The position numbers and the translations under genes are program-made. Below, piece by piece: positions 8,823 to 18,016 of a stretch of 64,000 bases of DNA; position 1 is the stretch's first letter; each line of letters begins with the position of its first letter. The stretch comes from Brevibacillus brevis (GTDB lineage: Bacteria > Bacillota > Bacilli > Brevibacillales > Brevibacillaceae). The stretch covers positions 2,924,001 through 2,988,000 of the forward strand of contig NZ_LR134338.1 of assembly GCF_900637055.1 (NCBI RefSeq), given 5' to 3'. The notes beneath the pieces were generated by a model. It saw nothing but the letters and a program-made list of their open reading frames with translations, was not told the origin of the DNA and searched no databases.

Positions 8823-10028
8823 GTGAAAGTAGCACCTGTTGCGGAAGGGGAGCGAATTCGGCAGCTAGATGGGATTAGAGGCTTTGCCCTCTTGGGAATC
8901 TTGCTGGTGAATATGCCGTCATTTTTGTATCCGATCATGTTCTTACCAGATGCAGGGATGGTCGATACCCATTCGGAAATGGATGGTTGGATACGGCTTT
9001 TATTTAATATGTTTGTACAGACGAAGTTTTACACCATCTTCTCGTTTTTATTTGGGGTAGGCTTTTTTCTGTTTATGCATCGCGCCGAGAGCAAACAGTT
9101 GCCTTATCAGAGCCTGTTTACTCGCAGATTATTGGTGCTGCTGATTGTGGGGATGGCACATCTTGTTTTCCTCTGGTATGGAGACATTCTTCATACGTAC
9201 GCCCTAGCTGGTTTTCTTCTGTTGCTGTTTTACCACAGGCAAGAGAAGACGATCAAAAGATGGGCGTGGACGCTCTTGATCGGTGTGCAGGCCCTGTCTG
9301 CTCTGATGCTGACCGTTCCAGAGGAACTCGTTCCTGTGCCAGACCAATCACCACTCATTCAAAAAGCTATCGATGCTCATACCAATGGGTCGTTCATCGA
9401 GTGGTTACAATTCAGGGTTGCTTACCAAATTCCGGTAGTTTTCTCTTTTGAGTTGTTTGTTATCCTATCTGTTCTGCCTCTCTTTTTATTCGGATTTCTG
9501 GCTGCCAAGCGGGGTGTATTTGAGAGGACGGAAGAATTTATTCCGGCCATTCGCCGCGTATGGTGGCTGGCGCTGGGCTTGAGTGTTGTGCTTGTACCGA
9601 TGATTCCGCTTGTTCAATTTGGCATCGTAAAATTTCCAGCCTCGATCTCGATCGCCGTTCAGACATTTGTTACCTGGAGCGGTCTTAGTCTGTGCGCTTT
9701 TTACATCACGTCACTACTGCTTCTTTATCGGAAAGAGAGCGGCAAGCGTATGCTGAAGCATTTGGAACCGGTCGGCAGAATGGCGTTAAGCAACTATTTG
9801 AGCCAAACGATCATCGCTGTAGTGGTGGTGCGTGTTGGACATTTGTACGGAACGCCTGGGCTAGCTCTCGGATTGGTGTTTAGCTTGGTGATCTTCACTG
9901 CGCAAATCTTCGTTAGTCGCTGGTGGCTCGCTTACTATCAGTTTGGTCCGGCAGAATGGCTTTGGCGCTGTTTGACATACGGCAAATTTGTACCAATGAA
10001 ACGAAAAGGAGGATCTCATGCGATTTGA
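8823..10028 (+). CDS. DUF418 family membrane protein
   Basis: 401 residues from GTG at 8823, chosen because GAGGAGG (8807-8813) lies 9 bases upstream and the protein then begins MKVAPVAEGERIRQLDGIRGFALLGILLVN, the usual start of the family. The motif RxxxLDGIRGFALLGI and about ten hydrophobic helices are clear, and the C-terminal FGPAEWLWRCLTYG is the DUF418 signature. These proteins (YeiB/YrkO type) resemble acyltransferase-3 membrane enzymes but have no proven activity. The gene overlaps the following 32-codon ORF by 11 bases. Confidence 0.88.
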   Translation: MKVAPVAEGERIRQLDGIRGFALLGILLVNMPSFLYPIMFLPDAGMVDTHSEMDGWIRLLFNMFVQTKFYTIFSFLFGVGFFLFMHRAESKQLPYQSLFTRRLLVLLIVGMAHLVFLWYGDILHTYALAGFLLLLFYHRQEKTIKRWAWTLLIGVQALSALMLTVPEELVPVPDQSPLIQKAIDAHTNGSFIEWLQFRVAYQIPVVFSFELFVILSVLPLFLFGFLAAKRGVFERTEEFIPAIRRVWWLALGLSVVLVPMIPLVQFGIVKFPASISIAVQTFVTWSGLSLCAFYITSLLLLYRKESGKRMLKHLEPVGRMALSNYLSQTIIAVVVVRVGHLYGTPGLALGLVFSLVIFTAQIFVSRWWLAYYQFGPAEWLWRCLTYGKFVPMKRKGGSHAI

Positions 10029-10116
10029 CACTCTCATGACAATTGCTGTCGTGCTTATGCTGACGTCCTGTTATTTTTATTTGTGGAATAGGCTTCGCTC
10101 GAAAACGTCCAGTTAA
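10018..10116 (+). CDS. small membrane protein (32 aa) overlapping the DUF418 gene end
   Basis: ATG at 10018 has an ideal AAAGGAGG 6-7 bases upstream, inside the last codons of the DUF418 gene. The 32-residue product has one hydrophobic segment (about 6-22: LMTIAVVLMLTSCYFYLW) and a basic tail (RLRSKTSS). The terminator stem begins inside its last codons, which suits a true end-of-operon gene. No family recognised. Confidence 0.55.
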   Translation: MRFDTLMTIAVVLMLTSCYFYLWNRLRSKTSS

Positions 10117-10131
10117 TCTGGGCGTTTTTTT
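10102..10131 (+). terminator. intrinsic terminator overlapping the small ORF stop
   Basis: AAAACGTCCAG and CTGGGCGTTTT arms around a short TTAAT loop, followed by a T7 run. Confidence 0.85.
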
Positions 10132-10249
10132 ATCCTTCAGCATCAGGGCAGGACTTAGGATAAAAGTGGCATGATTGGGGCAAAATTTTCCTATCTCACA
10201 TAGCCGAGTAACAAGCAGCAGCGCTCTGACAGTAGGAAGGAGAAAGAGG

Positions 10250-11662
10250 ATGGCTGGCAACTGGATTCCGTTTTTAATCGGCTCCTTTGTAGGATCGATG
10301 GCTGCACTCATCGTGGTGGGACTGCTTTTGATCTGTCTTTTTCGACCTCTCACCCAGTGGGTACTCGCCAGGTTCATGAAGCGCCTTATGTCAGACCGCT
10401 ATCCGGAAAATATTTTTGAGATGGTCTCCGCAATGACCAAAGTCAGTCCACGCTACGTTTTGGAGAACAGCTTGCGTGCAACTACTGGACAAGCCATCGA
10501 ACGTCCTTTCGGAAGTCCGCGCAAGTTCTTGAACTTTGATAGCCTGATTTTTTCTCCTGCACAGCTGGCCGTGCTGCCTTCGAGCGAGGATACAGAAGTG
10601 GATATGCAAATCACGATTGGACCCATGGCAAAAAAGCCGTTAACCTTGGACATACCGCTCATGGTAGGCGCGATGGGGTACGGTATCGGTGTGAGTGAAG
10701 ATGTAAAAATCGCGTTGGCAAAAGGTACGGCTGCAGTAGGGACTTTGACGAATACAGGGGAAGGTCCGTTATTACCGGAAGAAAGGAAATTCGCCAAGCA
10801 TCTGATGATCCAATACAACTCGGGAAAGTGGGGGAAAGAGCCGGAAATTTTGCGACAGGCGGACGCCATCGAAATCCATTTTGGGCAGGGGGCGACTGCA
10901 GCTGCCGCGAGTTTTATCCCCGCTGAATATATCCAGGGAAGAGCTGCTGAAATCATGGGTGTTCAGGATGAAGAAATGATCGTCATTCCTTCGCGGCATC
11001 CGGAAGTATCGAAGCCGGAGGATCTCAAGAAGCTCGTTGACAATTTGCGAACAATAACAGATGGTGTACCGATTGGCGTCAAAATCTGTGCGAGTGCCAT
11101 TCTTGAAAAAGACCTGGAGATCGCGATCCGAGCCGGTGTAGATTTTATTAGTATCGATGGCGGACAAGCGGGGACAAAAGGAGGACCTCCCATCCTGGAG
11201 GATGATTTCGGTTTGCCGACGATTTATGCCCTGACCCGGGCGGTGCGCTATTTGAAGAAAAAAGGTGTGAAAGACCGAATTACCTTATTGTCTGGGGGCG
11301 GATATAACACCCCGGGTGAGTGCCTGAAAGCAATTGCTTTGGGAGCAGACGGCATATTTATGGGGACAGCAGTTTTGTGGGCGATGACTCATGATCAGGT
11401 GACAAAAGCAATACCGTGGGAACCGCCGACTGAACTGGTCACCTATCCAGGGAGCTTGAAAAACAAATTCGACCCCGATTCAGCCACGAAATACTTGGCT
11501 AACTTTTTCCTCTCGTTTGTGGATGAGATGGAAATAGCCATCCTCGCGCTGGGGAAAACATCTATTCGTGAAGTTACGGCTGCGGATATGGTCTCACTCG
11601 ATGAGATGACGAGCAAAGTGACGAAAGTACCCCTTGCCTATCATTCATCCTCTTCCAGTTAG
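10250..11662 (+). CDS. glutamate synthase-like FMN-binding protein (YerD-type), membrane anchored
   Basis: 470 residues from ATG 10250 (GGAAGGAG about 9 bases upstream). Residues about 8-35 form a transmembrane helix, followed by a GltB-type TIM barrel. Visible barrel motifs are MVGAMGYGIGVS, TNTGEGPLLPEER, GVDFISIDGGQAGTKGGPP (flavin and substrate loop) and LLSGGGYNTPGECLKAIALGADGIFMG (FMN phosphate loop). Amidotransferase and GXGXG domains of classical GOGAT are absent, as in B. subtilis YerD and archaeal-type proteins. The physiological reaction is unknown. It lies 20 bases before a DUF2071 gene and is probably cotranscribed with it. Confidence 0.88.
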   Translation: MAGNWIPFLIGSFVGSMAALIVVGLLLICLFRPLTQWVLARFMKRLMSDRYPENIFEMVSAMTKVSPRYVLENSLRATTGQAIERPFGSPRKFLNFDSLIFSPAQLAVLPSSEDTEVDMQITIGPMAKKPLTLDIPLMVGAMGYGIGVSEDVKIALAKGTAAVGTLTNTGEGPLLPEERKFAKHLMIQYNSGKWGKEPEILRQADAIEIHFGQGATAAAASFIPAEYIQGRAAEIMGVQDEEMIVIPSRHPEVSKPEDLKKLVDNLRTITDGVPIGVKICASAILEKDLEIAIRAGVDFISIDGGQAGTKGGPPILEDDFGLPTIYALTRAVRYLKKKGVKDRITLLSGGGYNTPGECLKAIALGADGIFMGTAVLWAMTHDQVTKAIPWEPPTELVTYPGSLKNKFDPDSATKYLANFFLSFVDEMEIAILALGKTSIREVTAADMVSLDEMTSKVTKVPLAYHSSSSS

Positions 11663-11681
11663 ACAGCTTGATGATGTACGA

Positions 11682-12467
11682 ATGGGAGGGATTCGGATCG
11701 AACAGAGGATCATCCAAATCAAATCGGCTGGACAGTATAACGGATGGACCATGACGCAGACGTGGGAGCATCTTCTTTTTTTACATTGGGCGATTTCCCC
11801 AACATCTATCAAAGCGCTGATACCAGCCGGACTTGAGCTCGATACTTACGATGGCAAGGCATGGATCAGCATTATCCCGTTTTTGCTGAGTGGCGTGCGC
11901 TTGCGTCGGATGCCATCCGTACCATTCACGACGACTTTCCCTGAAATCAATGTGCGGACGTATGTGAAGGCAAAAGGGAAGACGGGTGTGTATTTTCTTT
12001 CGCTGGATACGTCAAATCCGCTAGTAATCAAGATTGCGAGATTTTGGTACCGACTGCCTTATTATTCGGCCCAAATGGCTTTTCATCGCCAAGGGGATCG
12101 GATCGATTTTACCTCTCGACGTCTATCTGGTCTACCTCAGTCTCCCTGGTTCGAAGGCAGCTATCAGCCTCACGCTGACAGATTTTTCGCCAAAGAGGGA
12201 ACGCTGATGCATTGGCTGACAGAGCGATACACGCTCTTTTGCACGTGTAACAGAACGAAGCAAATTATGTATGCAGACGTGGTGCATGAGCCGTGGCAGC
12301 TACAGGAGACAGCCTTTCATATTCGTGAAAACTCGATGACCGCAAACCTGTCAATTCCACTCACGGATTCTCCGCATCTAGCACTGTATTCACGTGGGGT
12401 ACAAAGTCTGGTTTGGCCGATTCGCAGTTTAGCGGATCTATCTTCGGATCAGGGAGGTTATTCGTGA
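11682..12467 (+). CDS. DUF2071 (YqjF-like) protein
   Basis: The frame is open from 11634; ATG 11682 gives 261 residues, and a later ATG at 11751 (MTQTWEHLLFLHW...) is possible. Neither has a strong ribosome site. The core WEHLLFLHWAISP, LIPAGLELDTYDGKAWISIIPF and the INVRTYVK stretch are the YqjF/DUF2071 signature, a fold related to acetoacetate decarboxylase. No catalytic assignment is possible. The gene ends in a terminator whose stem begins at its stop codon. Confidence 0.8.
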   Translation: MGGIRIEQRIIQIKSAGQYNGWTMTQTWEHLLFLHWAISPTSIKALIPAGLELDTYDGKAWISIIPFLLSGVRLRRMPSVPFTTTFPEINVRTYVKAKGKTGVYFLSLDTSNPLVIKIARFWYRLPYYSAQMAFHRQGDRIDFTSRRLSGLPQSPWFEGSYQPHADRFFAKEGTLMHWLTERYTLFCTCNRTKQIMYADVVHEPWQLQETAFHIRENSMTANLSIPLTDSPHLALYSRGVQSLVWPIRSLADLSSDQGGYS

Positions 12468-12499
12468 CTGATACCTGTCCAAAGGGTATCAGTCTTTTT
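12466..12499 (+). terminator. intrinsic terminator at the DUF2071 stop
   Basis: GACTGATACC (12466-12475) and GGTATCAGTC (12485-12494) are perfect 10-bp arms followed by TTTTT. Confidence 0.9.
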
Positions 12500-12582
12500 C
12501 GATTTGAGGCTTGCCAGACTGACTTTTGGTCGGTAAGATGGGAGGTAGCACTTTTTTTCGTAAAACAGGAAGGATCTGGTAT

Positions 12583-13764
12583 TTGATTATGGCTCGAAAA
12601 GAACGAATTGGTGAGTTGGATCTGATCCGGGCCTTTGCATTCTTGGCTGTGGTTTATCAGCATGTCATTGGTGTGTATATCCGTGAGCCGGGACTGACAG
12701 AGCAGGTGTCGATCGTCTACGGAATGTTGTTTCATTTGCTAAAATTCGCGGTACCAGCATTCATTTTCATCACGGGTCTTGTTTTGTTTTACAACTACGC
12801 CGAAAAAGTAAACTATATTTCCTTCACGCGTAAGCGGATAACGGAGATTTTGGTTCCGTATGGAATTTGGTCAGTGGTGTATCTTTACTTGATGGAGAGA
12901 CCCTTGGGTGAGGGAGCGGCGTTCGTCTGGAATATATGCAAAAATTTCCTGACAGGGACATCCTCGTATCATCTGTGGTTCGTCGTGATGATTTTTCAGT
13001 TTTATCTTTTGTATCCGTTTTGGCAAAGAGTATTTGAACTTTTTCGCAGATTCGTGACAAGTCGCTTGCGTCTTGTTATCGCTCTTGGTGTGACTGGATT
13101 GGTTTATGGGGCCCTGATGTGGTTTTCAGCGCGGTACATTCCGGCGCACGGTTTCCGTTTCGATATGAATGGACTTGATACGTACTTCATCAAATACCGC
13201 GATCGAAATGCATTCTATTATTTCTATTACTTTTTGTTCGGTGGCCTGGTCGCCTTCACGCTGCCTGCATTTCGTGCCATCCTGAAAAGATACTGGCAAT
13301 GGATCATCGTTTCAGTTGGTGCCCTGTATGCAGTCATTGGTTATGAACTTTTCCGTGATTCAGGGCAAGGCCAGATCAATTTAAACGTCGCGACATCCTT
13401 GAAACCGTCCATGTTCCTCTATACAATGGCTTGCTTATTGGCTGTGTACGCTCTTTGCCTATGGATGAGCAAAAAGCAGTCAAAATGGACACATTGGCTA
13501 GGACTCCTTGGGAAGTATTCGTATGGAGCTTATTTAATTCATGCGCTAATTTTGACTTACTTGATGAAGGTTTTACGCGAGCTTCAGCTTTTTCACATGG
13601 GCGTGTGGGGAAGTATGGCAGCATTCGTTTTGTGCTCTATTCTTTCTTTTGCCATATCATATGGGCTGGGAAAACTGCCGTTTGGTTCCTGGCTGGTGGG
13701 GGCAGCAGAGAAAAAGACAAAAAAGATTCCGTCCTCTCAAAAAGAATGGCAAAACGCAGGTTAA
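12583..13764 (+). CDS. acyltransferase 3 family membrane protein
   Basis: About 393 residues. TTG at 12583 spaces better (9 bases) to AGGAAGGA than ATG 12589; the two differ by only two residues. The protein begins RIGELDLIRAFAFLAVVYQHV, the acyltransferase-3 signature with the catalytic-type His in helix 1. About ten transmembrane segments follow, including a SSYHLWFVVMIFQFYLLYP motif and YSYGAYLIHALI near the C-terminus. Such enzymes O-acetylate cell-surface glycans or other exported molecules. The basic tail (about 395-410) is cytoplasmic. Substrate unknown. Confidence 0.88.
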   Translation: MIMARKERIGELDLIRAFAFLAVVYQHVIGVYIREPGLTEQVSIVYGMLFHLLKFAVPAFIFITGLVLFYNYAEKVNYISFTRKRITEILVPYGIWSVVYLYLMERPLGEGAAFVWNICKNFLTGTSSYHLWFVVMIFQFYLLYPFWQRVFELFRRFVTSRLRLVIALGVTGLVYGALMWFSARYIPAHGFRFDMNGLDTYFIKYRDRNAFYYFYYFLFGGLVAFTLPAFRAILKRYWQWIIVSVGALYAVIGYELFRDSGQGQINLNVATSLKPSMFLYTMACLLAVYALCLWMSKKQSKWTHWLGLLGKYSYGAYLIHALILTYLMKVLRELQLFHMGVWGSMAAFVLCSILSFAISYGLGKLPFGSWLVGAAEKKTKKIPSSQKEWQNAG

Positions 13765-13825
13765 TCGAAAGCAGCTTGGCCAGATGAAGAGAATAGTAGG
13801 AGGATGAAGGGAGAAGCGAGTCATC

Positions 13826-14725
13826 ATGCTGTTTGCTTACATTCAGTTAGCCTTGGCTATGGCCCTGGTAGGAAGCAACATCTCCATCGGAAAAGAAATT
13901 GTTTCCCATGTTCCTGTGTTTTTGTTTTCGGAGCTGCGCTTTTTGCTTGCGATCATCATCCTATTGCCGCTGCTGGCTATGCGTGGAGAATGGAAAACGT
14001 CCTGGAGCCGTGAGGAAGGCAAGGTGTTATTCTGGCAGTCGTTTTTTGGCGTGTTGCTGTTTAGTATTTGCATGCTGTACGGCGTTCAATGGACGACTGC
14101 TACTGCAGCCGGTATCATTACGAGTACGGTACCAGCCTGCATCGCTTTGTTTTCGTTTTGGATTCTCAAGGAAAAATTACACGCCAACAGCTTAGTGGCG
14201 ATCGGTTTTTCAGTAGGCGGCATCGGGTTCATTACGTTCACAGGAAGCGGAGGGGAGCAAAACTGGGTAAGCATGCTTGGCAATTTGCTCGTATTTTTTG
14301 CAGTCGTCAGCGAAGCGCTCTTCACGATTTTCGCCAAAAGACTTTCTGGGAAAATTACACCTTTTCAAATGACGGCTGCGATTAATGTCATCAGCTTTGT
14401 CTTGTTTCTTCCGTTTGCGATCTGGGAAAGCTTGCGGTTTGATTGGAGTGCCGTACCTGCAAATGTATGGTGGCTTCTTGTGTACTATGCGTTTACGGCC
14501 AGCGTCTTATCCTTTTTTCTCTGGTACAAAGGAGTGGAGAAGGTGGAGGCTTCCAAAGCGGGCTTGTTCACCGGTATGATGCCGATAAGTGCTGCTCTCG
14601 TGGCTGTCTTTTTCTTGAACGAAGCATTTACTTGGATGCACGGAGTGGGGATGCTCCTGGTGCTAGCTTCCATTTTTATCGGTACACAGCAGCCTCGTCG
14701 TATACGTTCGTCAGTTGAAAGCTAA
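13826..14725 (+). CDS. EamA/DMT-family transporter
   Basis: 299 residues with ten hydrophobic segments arranged as two EamA repeats (about 3-135 and 150-290). The first shows IVSHVPVFLFSELRFLLA and TTATAAGIITSTVPACIALFSF, the second VEASKAGLFTGMMPISAALVAVFFLNE, the standard drug/metabolite-transporter signatures. GAAGGGAG lies about 11 bases before the ATG. Members export amino acids, purines or drugs; the substrate cannot be told. It follows the acyltransferase gene by 61 bases and may be cotranscribed. Confidence 0.88.
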   Translation: MLFAYIQLALAMALVGSNISIGKEIVSHVPVFLFSELRFLLAIIILLPLLAMRGEWKTSWSREEGKVLFWQSFFGVLLFSICMLYGVQWTTATAAGIITSTVPACIALFSFWILKEKLHANSLVAIGFSVGGIGFITFTGSGGEQNWVSMLGNLLVFFAVVSEALFTIFAKRLSGKITPFQMTAAINVISFVLFLPFAIWESLRFDWSAVPANVWWLLVYYAFTASVLSFFLWYKGVEKVEASKAGLFTGMMPISAALVAVFFLNEAFTWMHGVGMLLVLASIFIGTQQPRRIRSSVES

Positions 14726-14748
14726 TAGAAATAGCATGATGGAAAGAT

Positions 14749-14797
14749 CTCGGAAACCCTCGCATTTATACTTTTTGGGTATCCGAGTCTTTTTTTT
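14749..14797 (+). terminator. intrinsic terminator after the EamA gene
   Basis: CTCGGAAACCC (14749-14759) and GGGTATCCGAG (14777-14787) with a mismatch, followed by a nine-T run. Confidence 0.8.
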
Positions 14798-14808
14798 GAA
14801 AGAAAACG

Positions 14809-14840
14809 AAAAGCGCCCTGACACGAGGTCAAGACGCTTT
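14809..14840 (-). terminator. intrinsic terminator of the aminotransferase gene
   Basis: On the minus strand AAAGCGTCTTGAC pairs with GTCAGGGCGCTTT with one mismatch, then TTCGTTTTC follows. Confidence 0.75.
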
Positions 14841-14860
14841 CGCAATAGAGCTAGTTACAT

Positions 14861-16168
14861 TTATTTGGTCAATGCATTTTCCAAATCTTTTACACCGCTG
14901 TAGACTAATTCGAACAAGTCCGCAATGTTTTCTTCTTCAATGCAAGAGAATGCAATGCGCAAATCGGTTTGACCGAGAGCGATTGTACCGACGCCGTACT
15001 GTTCCAGCAAATGCTGGCGCAATGTTTCTGCTTCAACAGTCTTTAGCTTGAGGCACATGAAGTAGCCAGAGTTGAATGGATAGTAGGTCCACACGTCATC
15101 GTATTTACCGCTGTCGAGCACTTCCTTGGTGCGGTTGGCGCGGCCTTTCATGATATCGAATTTCTCCTGCTTCTGTGCTTTGTACTCCGGAGCAGTGATT
15201 GCTTGCAGGACAAACGTTTGGGAAGGATGGGATCCGCTGGAAAGAGTCGCGCGGATGATTCCCATTGTCTTCTGCTCCAAAGCGCTGAGCAAGTCGCTGG
15301 ATGGAGATGCATACGTAATGAAGCCAACACGGAAGCCCCATACGTAATCCTCTTTGGTAGCCCCATCTACTTTTACAGGCAGAATACGCGGGTGAACGTC
15401 ACACAGGCTAGCGAAGAGAGATTCGTGCATGGAATCCTCAAAGAACAAGCCGAAGTACGCGTCATCTGTCACCGCAACAATGTTGATTCCCGCTTCAGCG
15501 CCTTCTTTGAGTGCAGCGACGATTTGTTTTCCTTCCTCTGGACCTGGTGTATAGCCAGTTGGGTTATTCGGGAAGTTGAGTACGACGATGGCTTTCCCTT
15601 TGTCTTTTTGCGCGAGAATCGCATCACGCAAAGCAGCAGCATTAAACTTCATCTCGTCGTTATACAATGGGTAGTAGACCATTTCCGCACCACGGCGGAT
15701 CGAAAAAGTGAGCTCGTAGTTTTCCCAGTTTTTGTCCGGGATGATGACACTGTCGCCGCTGTCAGCGAACAAGTCAGACACGATGCTCAGTCCATGCGTC
15801 AATGCGTTTGTAACGATTGGGTTACTAAACGTATGATTAGCCAGTGCAGGCTGTTCCTCGATCATTTTTTTACGCCATGCTGCACGCAGCTCAGGCTTTC
15901 CTGCTGGGGGTGCATATTCGTAAATGTCTTTTGGCTGGTAAGCAGACAGGTTATCCTGGATGACCTTAAGATGCATCGGTTGACCGTTTTCCAGTGCAAT
16001 CCCGATGGTTGCGTTGTACTTTTTCGCTTTTGCTTTCGCTTCTGCCGACTGGCTGAGAATCCCCTCTTTTGGGAAATAAATCAGCTTGGCGATATTGGAA
16101 AGCATTTCATACACGTGCGGGTTTTCCCGTTGGATGGTTTCGTTCAGCGTTGATGCCAATGAATGCAT
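14861..16168 (-). CDS. class I/II (fold-type I) PLP-dependent aminotransferase
   Basis: 435 residues from ATG 16168; an upstream in-frame ATG at 16186 actually precedes the GGGAGG ribosome site, so the downstream one is used. Visible motifs: NPIVTNALTHGLS (cofactor phosphate region), NFPNNPTGYTP (substrate and PLP ring Asn), VTDDAYFGLFF (Asp/Tyr) and DGATKEDYVWGFRVGF containing the probable Schiff-base Lys near 276 and the carboxylate-binding Arg nearby. The amino-acid specificity is not evident. It is a single-gene unit with its own terminator, divergent from the deformylase gene. Confidence 0.9.
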   Translation of the reverse strand: MHSLASTLNETIQRENPHVYEMLSNIAKLIYFPKEGILSQSAEAKAKAKKYNATIGIALENGQPMHLKVIQDNLSAYQPKDIYEYAPPAGKPELRAAWRKKMIEEQPALANHTFSNPIVTNALTHGLSIVSDLFADSGDSVIIPDKNWENYELTFSIRRGAEMVYYPLYNDEMKFNAAALRDAILAQKDKGKAIVVLNFPNNPTGYTPGPEEGKQIVAALKEGAEAGINIVAVTDDAYFGLFFEDSMHESLFASLCDVHPRILPVKVDGATKEDYVWGFRVGFITYASPSSDLLSALEQKTMGIIRATLSSGSHPSQTFVLQAITAPEYKAQKQEKFDIMKGRANRTKEVLDSGKYDDVWTYYPFNSGYFMCLKLKTVEAETLRQHLLEQYGVGTIALGQTDLRIAFSCIEEENIADLFELVYSGVKDLENALTK

Positions 16169-16347
16169 GGTAGCCTCCCTCTTCATTTACAAACATCTTT
16201 CTTTACCAATAAAGATAGCGTATCTACATGTATTTGTCACCCTTGCCCAGCGGGATATTTCAGATTTTACGAGGTTTCTTTTGACAGCGAGGACTTGATT
16301 TGCTACCTTGAAATCGAAAACTGAGTGAATGCGGGAGGGAGAAGAAA

Positions 16348-16875
16348 ATGGCTGAACGCATGATCGTTCGCCTGGGGGACCCTGTCTTGCGTGAAACTTC
16401 AAAAAGAGTACCATCCATTACTCCACAGGTTGAAAAGATTTTGGATGATATGGCCCAAACGATTTACGCGGCGAAAGGTCGAGCAGGTTTGTCTGCGATC
16501 CAGATTGGCATCCCGAAGCGTTTAGTTGTGATGGATTGCGGTAGCGGCTTGATTGAACTGATCAATCCGGTGTTGATTGAAAAATCAGGTGAGCAGGTAG
16601 GGGAAGAAGCTTGTCTTTCGATACCGGGTGTTTTTGGAATCGTTCGTCGGGCGAATTATGTCAAAGTTCAGACGTTGAACCGCCAAGGAGAAACAAAGAC
16701 AATCGAAGCCGAAGAATTCCTTGCTCGGTGTATTCAGCACGAGATGGACCATTTGGAAGGAATATTGTTTATTGATCATACGGAAGAGCTCTACTATGTA
16801 AAAACAGGAAAGAAATTGAATCGCAAGGATCTGCATCGTATACAGATTGCAAGTGGAAAAAAATGGTGGAAATAA
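16348..16875 (+). CDS. def: peptide deformylase (atypical motifs)
   Basis: 175 residues with GGGAGG before the ATG. The metal-binding HEMDHLEG (H131, E132, H135) is intact and the third ligand Cys89 is in EEACLS. Motif 1 reads GAGL-like GRAGLSAIQ (44-52) instead of G(V/I)GLAAPQ, and motif 2 reads EACLS instead of EGCLS. The enzyme removes formyl groups from nascent proteins. Because the motifs are slightly off-consensus, it may be a secondary or self-resistance-type paralogue rather than the housekeeping copy. It is 30 bases upstream of a homoserine dehydrogenase gene and probably cotranscribed. Confidence 0.88.
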   Translation: MAERMIVRLGDPVLRETSKRVPSITPQVEKILDDMAQTIYAAKGRAGLSAIQIGIPKRLVVMDCGSGLIELINPVLIEKSGEQVGEEACLSIPGVFGIVRRANYVKVQTLNRQGETKTIEAEEFLARCIQHEMDHLEGILFIDHTEELYYVKTGKKLNRKDLHRIQIASGKKWWK

Positions 16876-16905
16876 ACGGAGCATAAACAGCAAGGAGATT
16901 AACTC

Positions 16906-17916
16906 ATGAAGCGTTGGAGTATTATGGTAACAGGCTTTGGAACAGTAGGACAGCAGGTAGCCAGACTGCTGGAGCAGAGACGGGAGCGGTACCGCGAGCT
17001 ATATCAAGCGGATGTCAGACTCGTGGGAATCGTTCGTTCGGCTTCCGGCCTCTATGATGAGAACGGAATCGATTCAGGAATATGGGAAGACTATGCTCAT
17101 ACAAAACAAGCATGGGACCCATCATGGGACGCGCTGGAATTTATCAAGTCAGCTCAAGCGGATGTGCTCATCGAGGCTGGTCCATCTGAAAAAGAGGGAG
17201 GACCCGGTCTGACTTATATTCGTTATGCATTGGAGAATGCCATGCATGCGATCGCGATTTCAAAAGGCGCGCTTGTTGTCGATTATGCTGGCTTAGCCGC
17301 TTTAGCCAAAAAACATGGCGTCGCGTTGAAAGTGAGTGGAGCAACAGCAGCAGCTCTGCCGACGATCGATCTTTTGCAGTATAATCTGGCAGGCTGTGAA
17401 GTAAAACGAGTCGAAGGCATTTTTACAGGAACGACTAACTTCGTGCTCACAAAAATGATGGAAGAGGGGCTCAGCTGTGTGGAAACTGTCGAGTTGGCTC
17501 AGAAGATGGGGATTGCCGAGCCAGACCCTTCTTACGATATCGATGGTTGGGATACAGCTTCGAAGCTTACGATCTTGGCAAACGCCGCTTTTGGCGCGCA
17601 AGTAAAACTGCTCGATGTCGCACGCGCAAGTATTCGCGAAATAACCTCGTTACAAATCGAGACGTGGAAAAAGCATTCGAAGATTCCCAAGCTGATCGGA
17701 ACCATCCAAAAGGAAGCGAATGGCGCGGTTTCTGTCGCAGTTGAGCTTTGTGCAGTGGATCTTACCCACCCTTTTGCATCTGTATCAGGTACGACAAAAG
17801 CCATACGGGTAGTAACAGATGTCATGGGGGATTTATTGGTCGTTGGAGGAAAATCAGATCCTGTCGCGGCAGCAGCGGCTGCCTTGAAAGACCTTGAACA
17901 TATCATTAGCAGATAG
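16906..17916 (+). CDS. homoserine dehydrogenase without ACT domain
   Basis: 336 residues. The N-terminal GFGTVG (10-15) is the NAD(P)-binding loop, followed by EAGPSEKEGGPGLTYIRYAL and a catalytic-domain stretch VEGIFTGTTNFVLTKM with AEPDPSYDIDGWDTASKLTILAN, diagnostic of homoserine dehydrogenase. The regulatory ACT domain found in many Hom proteins (to about 430 residues) is missing, so threonine feedback is not expected. It reduces aspartate semialdehyde to homoserine. AAGGAG precedes the ATG. Not next to thrB/thrC here, so it may be a second copy. Confidence 0.9.
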   Translation: MKRWSIMVTGFGTVGQQVARLLEQRRERYRELYQADVRLVGIVRSASGLYDENGIDSGIWEDYAHTKQAWDPSWDALEFIKSAQADVLIEAGPSEKEGGPGLTYIRYALENAMHAIAISKGALVVDYAGLAALAKKHGVALKVSGATAAALPTIDLLQYNLAGCEVKRVEGIFTGTTNFVLTKMMEEGLSCVETVELAQKMGIAEPDPSYDIDGWDTASKLTILANAAFGAQVKLLDVARASIREITSLQIETWKKHSKIPKLIGTIQKEANGAVSVAVELCAVDLTHPFASVSGTTKAIRVVTDVMGDLLVVGGKSDPVAAAAAALKDLEHIISR

Positions 17917-18016
17917 GTTCATTTGCATGTGCTTCCAGTGTTCCTTAGGAATGAGTCGTTTACAACAGCGAGCATAATAGAGATGCACCACCAATAACGG
18001 CGAGGGGGCCATACGG

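Noticed and set aside
14861..16186. Long plus-strand frame 15203-16153 opposite the aminotransferase
   Set aside because: It lacks a ribosome site and family-like motifs; it is the shadow of the well-supported minus-strand aminotransferase gene.
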